From Capitulum mitella (Eukaryota > Arthropoda > Thecostraca > Pollicipedomorpha > Pollicipedidae): a DNA stretch of 64,000 bases. Where the stretch lies: NCBI GenBank assembly GCA_030062745.1, contig CP099851.1:12076873-12140872 (forward strand), given 5' to 3'. The notes beneath the pieces were generated by a model, which was not told where the DNA came from, made no database searches, and saw only the letters and a list, made by a program, of their open reading frames with translations. A program made the translations under genes and the position numbers. Position 1 is the first letter of the stretch; every line of letters starts with the position of its first letter. Positions 48,473 to 58,072 of this stretch are shown piece by piece.

Positions 48473-49069
48473 ATTTAAGTTATGAATAGCTTCGCGTTGC
48501 GATTCTTGCGGACATCATTAGTCTTATAATCACCGAAGCGTCCCTAGAGAAGTTGAAGCCACTGAGAGTCTTCATTGATGTAAAGCCTTTTTATCGCTTG
48601 TAATCTCATAGCTTCGTAACGTTTTACCACATCGGAAGTTTTTCATCAATCTTCTCTAACACCTTGACGTAACGTTGCTAGAACGTTTTTGGCGGTCTGA
48701 CTCGCCACAAAAACTTCAGTAAAAGACCTCGAATTGACTATAAGTCTACGGCGGGTATTTTTCTGTTTGATGCTAAATGTACCATCTGAGATATTAACAC
48801 TGCTTTTGAGATGGTAATGCAACCTTTAACGGTAAGGTTCCTTTGAGACCAACCACCAACAACGCTATTCATCTTGCTGGTAGAGCTGGGGTAATGTTTT
48901 CCTCCGCGCACTGTTCTGTTGCGCTGCAGACTCCGCACAAAATTTTCATTTTAGGCATCGCTTCAATGCCGTTTCTCCACTTTTGTGTCGGACTGGACCA
49001 AACCATCCAAACCACATTACACTTGCCTTTTGTCTTGCTTGTTTCCAGACCCTTTAAATTCGTTTAATA

Positions 49070-49120
49070 TGAACAACGCATATAGTACTCCGACAGTCGG
49101 AGTACTATATGCGTTGTTCA
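49070..49120. repeat. 51-bp perfect palindrome (25-bp arms)
   Basis: The left arm 49070-49094 starts TGAACAACGC and ends CTCCGAC. One central A is followed by its exact complement at 49096-49120. Confidence 0.95.
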
Positions 49121-49878
49121 AAGTCGTATCATCGGTTAACTGGCTGACTTTTACCTCTATGTTATTTATCGTGATAACCTAAATTGCATCCACTGCCATC
49201 ATCTTGTTTTCTAGCTTTCCCCTAAAATGTTACATAGCATGCCGCTTAACGGTGATCTTTGAAAGATGCCCAGGCGCAAGGGGACCGTTCAAACGCGTAA
49301 CCATCATTGCTGACGGTGAGCAAAGCTCTAGTATCTGACAGCTTGATCCACAAGATAATATCTTGACTGAAATTGAGCGACTCAGAGTCGTACCAGATGA
49401 AATGAAATTTGGTCTCCAATGAACATGAGTTTTGTTTCCAGAGTCGAACTCTTTGCGATAGTTTGCAGATAACATTATCTCTTCTAAGCTACCTGTTCTG
49501 AAACCATCGATTACACTGAAAATTAATTTTGAGTTTCCACCCGTTAGTCTTCCTTTCCCAAATCCAGTTTGTTAGTAACGAACTATATTTCCACTCATCC
49601 TACTCATCTTCACTGCGACTGCTTTGGCCTTTATCATGTAGATTTCAGCAGTTAAACAAACGAGCCTTTTATTCGCCGGAAACATTTGGTTCCTATTCTT
49701 CAGAATATGAGTTAAGACACCCCTTCTGTAGACTGCAAACAACTGCTGCTTCATTTTCGCTTCATTGATACATTCAACGATGACAGTTCCTATTCCATCA
49801 AAAAAGTAGAAAAGTTCAGCGGAATATTCAGAACGTCCTGCCGTTTTGTTACGTACCATGCTGGACAATGGATACGTA

Positions 49879-49911
49879 CACTCCAGTTTAGCGTTACGCT
49901 AAACTGGAGTG
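49879..49911. repeat. Perfect palindrome, 16-bp arms, 1-nt spacer
   Basis: CACTCCAGTTTAGCGT, T, ACGCTAAACTGGAGTG. Confidence 0.95.
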
Positions 49912-49918
49912 GAAGTGG

Positions 49919-49959
49919 AGAGGAAGAGAAACGCCGCACAGCTGCGTTTCTCTTCCTCT
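49919..49959. repeat. Perfect foldback, 16-bp arms, 9-nt loop
   Basis: AGAGGAAGAGAAACGC (49919-49934) and GCGTTTCTCTTCCTCT (49944-49959), only 7 bp after the preceding palindrome. Confidence 0.95.
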
Positions 49960-50778
49960 GAGAGGCGGTGAGTATTTTCACTCAATGCAAAAGCAAGAAA
50001 AAGGTTGCGGCGTATTTGTCTCGAAGTGCACAGGGACTTGAAATGTTTAACACGGTCTTTTTTAGAATGACCCGATGTACGTGAACTTATGTCCCATCTG
50101 TGTTTTGCAAAGCAGTAATCGTTTTTTGTGCAACTCTTTGTTCCGCAATTCTTGATAAATCCTTTGTCGATTTTTCGCCGTCTTCTAATCAGGTTGCTTA
50201 AGATATCAACATTGCTATCTTCCCACGGCTCATCTTTAGGTCATTTGGTTTTCGCCCAGCGTTTTAGGATTCTTTAACAAGTTCTTCGGTCGGCAAATTC
50301 GCCTTAACCCATCATGAAATCAACGTTTTCCATTGAAGCGTGTGCTGGATTTTTTGGGATATTTCCAAATTCACCGTCAGTTAACTCGAATAATAATCGC
50401 AGCACGTTGTTTATTATTCTGTTAAATTACGACTGAGACTGATGTCGGGCATCTTGTATTTTCAACTTGCGTTTGCTGAAAGTGATGTGTGTATTAAAAC
50501 CACACTGGCATAAACAACATAATATCAATCAGGTTAGCGAACGGAAATAACACTAGCGCCAGATGACCACTCGAGCTCTCGTCAACCAACTAGCTGCATG
50601 CGTAGTTTATTCATGCTTTGGAGGTCCGACGTTGAATATGCAATTCATAAGTGACACCCGGAAATGGTTCGATCCCAGTGGTCTGTCCACCGTGCTGTGA
50701 CCAGCATTTGTTTGCTCCTCCGTCACCTCAGTGTTTGCCGTCCTAGCCTGAGTGCTTGCCGTGCTAGCGATTGCCGCG

Positions 50779-51823
50779 CTAACCACAGTTTTCCACATTT
50801 TCCTTCTGCACTACGAGATTTGCCCGAGCGTGGCTCGACAGCAATCCGTCACACTTGTGCCTGGTGAGCTGGGCAGCATATTCCGGTGTAATGCTGTCGT
50901 CCAGCAGGCGCTTTTCACCAGTCTTGCGGCCACTGTGGTTTGTCAGCCGCTTCCCCTGCAGACTGACGTCACTGGAGCCTCCGTCATCACGGAGGAGAGC
51001 CTGTGCACGCCCAGGGCTTGGTTTTTGTGCCGTCTGCTGGGCGCGCCGTCCCTCAACCATTGTTCACCGACAGATAACAGGTCTCGTGCTCTATCTCTCC
51101 ACGTCTGATCTGGTACGAGCGATACAGTGCGACCATTCACCGGAGATTTTCTGCCGTTTCGCAAGTGCAGAATATCTTGGGGAGAAACAACAACCGGAAC
51201 CCGTTGCCTTCCTGGTTTTTGTTGCTCTTTCTGTGTACTCCAATTATGCCCCATCGGTTGTCTCTCTCGGTTCTATATTCTCCCATTTCATCTGTCTGTG
51301 GTCGTCGACGCCTCGTAGACAAATCCAGCGGTGAATCCCCACTAAATGGTGCGCAGGAGAGTCTTAGCCCACGAGTCGCCCAACGCTCCGCTCTCCCACA
51401 ATCTCCATCCTCCACGATCAAGGGTATAACCCGCTTTGGGCGGTTGCTCTTGCCTGCCACCTTTGTTACGGCTTCCTAGGCACTCATCATTGAGTATGCA
51501 TCCATCTTGATCGACGAAATGTCCAAAAGACAACGTCTTTCCGGCTTCGATTTCACAAAGTCCGTAAATTTCTTCAGCTCTGATTTGGTTTCCTTTCTCA
51601 TTGCTTTCGGAACTTGGCCTCGGATAAGCTTCTCCGTATCTTTCATCACTCTTACATGCGTTTCCATGTCAGGCTCACCAATATTTAGATCTACATGTAG
51701 GTCAAACCTAGGGATTTCAGGGCTGGTCAGCCCTGGGTTTGGCATGTGGGAATCTAAATAATGGTATAGTGACAGCTGTGACCGATCAAATATGTACTTC
51801 TTTGCAGCATGCACTGGTTCCAT
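50779..51823 (-). pseudogene. Degenerate Crypton-like tyrosine recombinase (DUF3504/KIAA1958-like)
   Basis: Read on the - strand, pieces of one tyrosine recombinase follow each other in order but in different frames. 51823-51476 is a 115-aa open frame from an ATG, with the N-terminal SAM-like region (TKSELKKFTDFVKSK). LWESGALGDS and LLRTI follow at about 51401-51345. The first catalytic-arginine box reads LRGVDDHR (51318-51295) and runs on to KWENIEP. GVHRLSSVM lies near 51030 in another frame. The HxxR box is in GKRLTNHSGRKTG (HSGR at 50937-50926), followed by PEYAAQLTRHK where the family has a GHK motif. Where the nucleophilic Tyr is expected the frame reads His. The order and boxes match the Crypton-derived DUF3504 family (ZMYM2, QRICH1, KIAA1958), known to descend from tyrosine-recombinase transposons. 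At least two frameshifts and a likely catalytic loss make it inactive. A TATA-like TATAAAT lies at 51921-51927. Confidence 0.75.
51476..51823 (-). CDS. Intact N-terminal open frame of the Crypton-like relic (115 aa)
   Basis: This first segment has no stop from its ATG (51823) to a TAG at 51476 and is preceded by a TATA-like box about 100 bp upstream. It carries only the DNA-binding N-terminal half of the recombinase family, so a translated product would lack catalysis. Whether it is expressed cannot be seen; the frame may be open only because decay is recent. Confidence 0.4.
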   Translation of the reverse strand: MEPVHAAKKYIFDRSQLSLYHYLDSHMPNPGLTSPEIPRFDLHVDLNIGEPDMETHVRVMKDTEKLIRGQVPKAMRKETKSELKKFTDFVKSKPERRCLLDISSIKMDAYSMMSA

Positions 51824-51929
51824 TTTTAACCAGCGGTGCTGCGGGCTAAAGCAGTTAAACCACTCGCGGACATAAATATGCGGTTAATCCACTCGGTTTC
51901 GCCTCTTCGGTTCACTGCATATTTATACT

Positions 51930-54595
51930 CGCTCGTGATGTGATGTACAATATTTTACTCTAACTCGTTGAATAAACTGCGCAGGTTATTTCCGATGAAG
52001 AGTAACTTAAGTGCTATCGTTTTAATTATCTTTGTTTCCAATCCTCTAACATTATTCAACATCAATTCTACTTTAATTTGATTCGAAATGACTTCACGGC
52101 ATGTATCAGAGCAATTCACAACTTTATTTCAGTTATACCTGTGTTGCAGACACCATCTTGAAAACGGGACTTGTCGACTGAATATGTGTATGGCGTCCTA
52201 TAGCATTGAGTAGAATGTCTGGGTCTTAAAGAAAGGGGTATAGAAGAGGGAACGGGGCGGGGGGGGGAGCGGCCAATAGGAAGGCAATAGATAATGTCAA
52301 TGATGCGTGGACGCACAGGGTGGACGTGCCATACTTGCAACTGTAGGATAAAGTTTTCTAATTCAAGAGAGACAAGGAAACCCTCTAACTCAAGAGAGCA
52401 AGAGACACATACGTTAGGGTCTAAACAAGAGCATTCTCATTCAAGAGTGACAAAGGAGTTCTCTGAATCCTCTAATACAAGAAATCATGCTAGGTCTTAG
52501 AAAGAGCACTCTAATTCAAGGGTGACAAGGGAAGCCTCTAATTCAAAAGAGCAGTGGCGTCAGGAAATGAAGGAGTACAAGGGAAGAAAAAACAAAATGG
52601 GAAAAGAAGTGAGGCGCGGGCCTGAACTAAAGAAAGCAGTGCTGACTGTGTCATCGCCTTACTATTTTACATGCTTAACGGACTACTCAGGGCTTCAGTT
52701 TTCATCTCAACACCCATTCGAAGAAAGTCGTTTCTGTTTTGGAGACGACGAGACGACAGAGACGCAGCGTACTGTACGGAGGCAACGGATGAAGCGAGCG
52801 AACGCAGGCGTTGACGCGCAGTTTATAAAAAAATATAAGGACCCAATATGACAAAAACAAACAGAAAGGTGCCGACAGCGCGCATAAACGCCTCGCCCCG
52901 GACCGCGGCCGGCGTCAAGAGAACACACAGCACAGATACGGGCGGCACGACCGGGCCGCCTGGCCGGCCGGGAGACGCGGCCCTGTCGCCGCACATGCCG
53001 GGCGTCCAGCTCGACGTCGCGGCTGCCTGCACTGCACCGCAGGCCGCGTTACCAAAACTGATGTCTGTTGGCAACACACTGCATCGACAAAGCCAGGATT
53101 ACTGAGCAAAGAACTGCTGAAACACCATATGCCAGGACCAGGCGTTTCTGAAGTCAAGCACATTTCGACAGACATAAAATTACGATCAATACCTGAGCGT
53201 CTATCTAGGTACTAATAATGCCGTTGGTCCTCACGGCGCTGCCGATGGATGTACAGTCATTACACGATTGCCGAAGAGGGTTCAATCTTCGCCATGTGTA
53301 CTTTCTTTTTGCAGAATCTTGGAGCCTCCAGGCACCTTCCAATGAAAACTAGCTTAGCAAATCTCGAAGCGTTGTTCTTGCCCTCTTTTCTCTTTGGCGG
53401 GAAGAATTATCTGTACCAAGCGCACTAAGCTTCAGGCTAAAATCGCTGGGTATGGATGTTCTTAAATTTCTATGTGTCATTAAGCGTTCTCTTAAATGAT
53501 CAATAAAATTACGCCTAACACACTGGCCACCAACGAATGCATAAACTCCTATCAACACCTGTTGCCATTCTGGCCCCCCTTCAAGCCATGAACACAAGCC
53601 GTCCTGTTAAGTCCACGCATACTTAATGGATGCGATATTCAAAGCCGCATGAAACAGAACCGTCACGTCCGTTTGTCCGTCACACCAAAGTTCCTCCTGC
53701 CGACGTGACACTGACTACCGTGGAAATACTTCCACTGTGGAAATACGTATGGCTTTTGTGGCTGACTGTATAATGCTGCCTTGTTCTTACTGCAAACCAC
53801 ACGGTAGAAATCCTGTCCCACCCGGAACCACCCAGATCTCCCTCCAAAGCACCCGACCAAAGGCCTCTGGCATGGAGCCAATCCCGACACAGCGGCGGTG
53901 GCACACCTGGGGCGGCCGAACACGTGATCAGCGAGCACGTGCCCACTTCACACTGCGCTGTGAAATAATGTTCCACACAACCCGGACCTGACAAGGTATC
54001 CGGAGCCATTCCGACGAAAGTCAGAGGCAATTTCAGATGCACGCGAACCCCCAAAAACGCTCCGGCCCGACTCATCCGGGACACAGAACCTGGAGGTCGG
54101 TCGGCCCGGCGAATCACCGCTGCGCACGAAACTCCGATCTCGCGCACCGGTCGGGTCCGGACGACCTCGCTCCACCCGGCCCCAGCACACACGTGGGATC
54201 CTGGCTCCAGCAGTGCAAGGATTAATGCTTAATGAGTAAGAAATCCGCAAGCCACACCTCGTCCATAGCATCGGCCGTAATGTAATGCGCCAACGACGAG
54301 AAAAGTGTAACCACTTTCCCAGCGTGAACGGGTAACCAGGCCAGCAAAGTAACCGGAATATGTCATAGAAGGTCATGACACCAACAATGCGTCCTGTCGA
54401 TTGGTCTTGTTACTCATGCATTTAAGAATGAAGCGAGCACCAGCAAAGCAAATGACTATCGCTAACAGCAGCAGCTCAATATCTCATCCAAAAATGAGTA
54501 CCGCGACACATCTGCGACGGACTGCGACTGCAGCCTACGCTGGAGCGAGTCTAGACTTACAGACATGGTAGCTCGGAGGACGCAGGGGCCTCACC
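51930..54595. other. No confident gene
   Basis: Contains the CTAATTCAAGAG minisatellite, a (G)n run near 52256-52267 and a GC-rich patch at 52890-53045 with short open frames on both strands. Confidence 0.45.
52357..52553. repeat. Minisatellite, CTAATTCAAGAG core
   Basis: About six to eight diverged units of 25-30 bp with CTCTAATTCAAGAGTGACAAGG as the best consensus. Translation gives SNSRE-type repeats, but no gene is implied. Confidence 0.75.
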
Positions 54596-54599
54596 TTAG

Positions 54600-55135
54600 C
54601 TGAATACCGAGCCGGTGTAGTCCGCGGACCACAGCGGCTCAGCGCGCACCGGGCAGCCGGCGATCGGTCGCCGGAACAGGCCCGATCAGATCGGACCTGT
54701 CTGACCCAGAGGCCCGACCACGCGCCGAAGACGGAGCCGCCGACCGAAGCGGAGGCGCACCGACACCCGGAGACAACATCGCTGCATCCGACGACGAAGC
54801 GGGCGGCAGCGCCGCACCGTCCGGCCTCTACGGAGAGACGCCGCCGAATCAGCAGCCGACGACGACGCCGACAGCTCCGGGGCCGACGCAGGCAGCAGCC
54901 CCGCCTCGCCAGCAACCACCGAAGACGACAACCACTGCGTCGACGGAGTCGGGGGCGCCACCCCGCCAGCCGCCGACAGCCGCGACCCGCCGCCCGCGGC
55001 AGTGCCCCCGGCCCCGGCGCCCACGCCGGCAACGCGACGGGTCGGCCGGCCGAGGGCAGGTCACGACACGAGGGCGGAGAGTGGACGCCTCTCAGGTCGC
55101 TCCGCAGATGGTCCTCGCCATCTGCGCCTTCAATT
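54600..55135. other. GC-rich island, open on both strands
   Basis: A stretch of about 540 bp with far higher GC than its surroundings and many CpG and CCG/GCC runs. The - strand has a 213-codon frame from an ATG, rich in Arg/Ala/Gly/Cys. The + strand has an ATG-less frame (54604-55167) with a Pro/Thr-rich segment (PPNQQPTTTPTAPGPT). GC-rich DNA has few stops, so neither frame is convincing. It could be a CpG-rich promoter, a first exon or inserted foreign sequence. Confidence 0.4.
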
Positions 55136-55559
55136 TTTCTAAACAACGCAAAAACAAAGAGAGCTAGAAAAGTCAAATTTTTCGTACCTGCTAGCCATTA
55201 TTTTCAAATTTTGCAACAAAATTTCAAAATCAGGGCTGGTCAGGTCATTGATCTTACTTTAATTTCAAACAAGGCACGTCAAAAAGGTTTAAGCTTGTGC
55301 GAGGGATTGCCAAAGAAATATTGACAAAAGGAACGTGCTGTTCTTATTCCGAGCCCATTTTTTCAACATCTACATTCTCAATTTTTTTTTTAACTGTTTG
55401 ATCTCACGTCAGGTCAACAGTTATGAGGTGCTGTTTTTAGTCTTTCTGCCAGACATTACCCTGCATGAAACTTTTCTGGATAAGAAAACGGACACAGGTC
55501 GTCTGGCACGCTATTTTACTGATTTAACTTCATACCGTCCGTGACGGGCCAGTGACCTG

Positions 55560-56130
55560 AGATTAGGTCAGATGGCTGCAAAATCGAACGCATGACAGAA
55601 CTGGTATAAAATGCATTTGCCATTCACTTCTGGCGAGGCATGATGGGTGTACATTTCAGTTTGTCTAAAAAGGATTTTAAATGTCATGGCCTGATGTGAT
55701 CTGCCATGACCTGATATCATTTCAAAGGTTACTTGTCGCTTAGGATGCCGTAGAATGTTACGCAATATTTTAAGACAAGGTAAAGGGTTGGCTTTGCATT
55801 TTTACCTTCATTTGTTCCTTAGATACAAAAGCTTATTCATCTGATCTAGGTTTGCCTTGGATTACTGTACTGACTTGTTTTAGTGACTTCAAGCAGTTTT
55901 TGTAATCTCAGACGTGTTTCAATACTTCGTTTTGTTTTGTAGCACCGTGATTTTTCGAAGGAGTCACACATTTTGCCACACATCACACATTTTGCCTGCT
56001 ATAGTTCTCTACCAGACCTGACCAGGCCTTTCCTTGACTTCTATGACATTTAAGAACACATTAGCATAATCGTAGCTTTACCCAATTACGAGACACGAAT
56101 GTTGCAAGACCTGACTTCAGTTGATCTGAC
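55560..56130. repeat. AGGTCA/TGACCT-rich stretch
   Basis: Repeated GACCTGA, CATGACCTG, CTGACCAGGCC and GACATGACCTCAGATGACCTAC motifs, no coding potential. Probably an old copy of the AGGTCA-rich repeat families. Confidence 0.5.
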
Positions 56131-56274
56131 ATGACCTCAGATGACCTACAATAATGATTTTTCCTTGAAATTGTCGTACATGACTGAACATTATCAATGA
56201 TGATCCCAAAACGTATGCTTGAAATAACTTTACTTAAGTGCTAGTTTCCACACATCACTATTATATTCCAAGGG

Positions 56275-56430
56275 TTGTTGACCGAACCTAACATAATCTG
56301 AGGAGTAGCAAACTACTTTTTGGCAATGAAAAGAACGTTTCTGCTCCTCTTTTGGCTGTTTAGTTCACAAGATCAGTTTACAGGACCGTCATAATTGCTT
56401 TTATTGCCCACAGGTCTTGGACGTCATGAC
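56275..56430. repeat. Dispersed repeat C, copy 2
   Basis: Contains GAGGAGTAGCAAACTACTTTTTGGCAATGAAA, TTTTGGCTGTTTAGTTCACAAGATCAG and TTTACAGGACCGTCATAATTGC, matching 36120-36290. Confidence 0.7.
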
Positions 56431-56540
56431 ACCACCTTGTATGACCATTTGACCCAAAAACCTAACTCAAAACCTACGAATATGCGTGCATTCTTCGCAA
56501 AATTTGACGAGCTTTCGATTCGTGTTGCCCTCATCTCCAT

Positions 56541-56824
<284 letters not shown>

Positions 56825-56848
56825 ACTCGCGATGATGGGGGGGGGGGG

Positions 56849-56899
56849 GGTGTCGCTTCACTTACCCTCCTCGGGTAAGTGAAGCGCGGTACTGACACC
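56849..56899. repeat. Foldback after a poly-G run
   Basis: Perfect 14-bp arms CGCTTCACTTACCC (56854-56867) and GGGTAAGTGAAGCG (56873-56886) with a 5-nt loop. Outer GGTGT/ACACC arms pair across a 7-8-nt bulge. It follows a (G)n run at 56837-56850. Confidence 0.9.
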
Positions 56900-57617
56900 C
56901 GGGACTGCGTGGTTTAATAAAGACTGCAAAGCCTCGACCTTCATTATCACTTCTGCAGGACGCAAAGAGGCTGTCATTCTCCATGTAGAAATATTTTAAA
57001 ATTGTCTGCTTGAGGTTACGTTTCAGAGGTGCAAATGATGGACCAGTGCAGACCAGGAGGTGTCAAAGAAGGAGACTTCCGAGTACTTTGACATCCCCCT
57101 CCCCGTGGAGCAGTCCCTACACTAATGTTTCTTGGTGCTTTTGCACGCAGTAAAAAGTTAGCTATTATGGAAAGTTAGTTCAGATTCAAGCTTCCTTTAA
57201 GCTTCCTTTCGTCAACAAATTTAACACAAAAGGGCGTCAACACCACAAGAGTATCACACTTTTTGACGACACCAACATTTTCTAAAAGTTCGCCCTGTTG
57301 AAAAAAATGACGGGTATGCACCCTTATTTTTATCGTAAATCACAACTGGTGAGTGCCACCATGAGCTGTAAGAATAAAACTTAATTTTCATGTGGTTTTT
57401 TGGACCACGTGTCTCCAGAGGCAATGCACGACTAAAAATGCGCGTTCCGCGGCCGACGCAAAGTAGAGTGACATTGGCAGTATGACTGGCGACGGTTTCT
57501 GGAAACCTGGCAAACGGTGGCAATGAATCACTGCAACCTAGACAGGACCGTGTCGTAGCCATCATGCCCCTCGTTTGGCCAATCGTTAGCTGACCCGAAT
57601 GCAGTGCCAAACACCGA

Positions 57618-57694
57618 GCACCGAGATGACTCCAACCTTTCTGGGCTGCACAAGAACTCAGCGCTACTCAGTCTGAGCTACCAATCACGGCGCC
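57618..57694 (-). repeat. tRNA-derived SINE-like sequence
   Basis: The - strand reads GGCGCCGTGATTGGTAGCTC (box A region) and GGTTGGAGTC, one base from box B GGTTCGAGTC, 36 bp later. It has tRNA-like spacing but no full cloverleaf. Confidence 0.45.
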
Positions 57695-57916
57695 ATATCC
57701 TTATCCGCAACTTGTGGCCTTTTTCTTCCATCATACATTGTTCGTCACATTATTACATTCCGACTAAACCATAATTTACCAAGCGTCAGCATCAGTAAAA
57801 AAAACTCGTAAGCCTTACTTCCCACCGCAGTCCAATTATCGGAGGTCTTAGCCCAGTTCGCGCAGTTGCGACAACCGGTGAAATTCACCGCACCCACAAC
57901 ACGATCTCCTCTCGGA

Positions 57917-58049
57917 AGTTTCTAAATCTGCCCGGATGGGTGGCAGAGCGTCATGGTCACCTCGTCCAGTCGAGCCGAGCCCGAGAGGTCGAGAGGCGGC
58001 TGACTGCCGGGAATAAAAACCGACCGGTGTCCGTGTGCGGGCATCAGTC
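57917..58049 (+). promoter_or_regulatory. Core promoter of cuticle gene B
   Basis: ATAAAAA at 58013-58019 lies 33 bp upstream of the A in TCAGTC (58044-58049, predicted start 58046). The 27-nt leader is the same length as in gene A. The block AGTTTCTAAATCTGCCC at 57917-57933 sits 129 bp upstream of the start, against 128 bp in gene A. Similarity to the orphan promoter at 20.8-21.0 kb extends upstream to about 57812. Confidence 0.7.
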
Positions 58050-58072
58050 TCTGACGCAGGCCGGCAGCAGGG

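Larger units (their letters stand above)
48475..50770. other. No gene; foldback cluster
   Basis: AT-rich except for the three perfect foldbacks at 49.07-49.96 kb listed separately. Confidence 0.5.

Noticed and set aside
50855-51334. 159-aa + strand frame
   Set aside because: It lies opposite the Crypton-like sequence and has no domain of its own.
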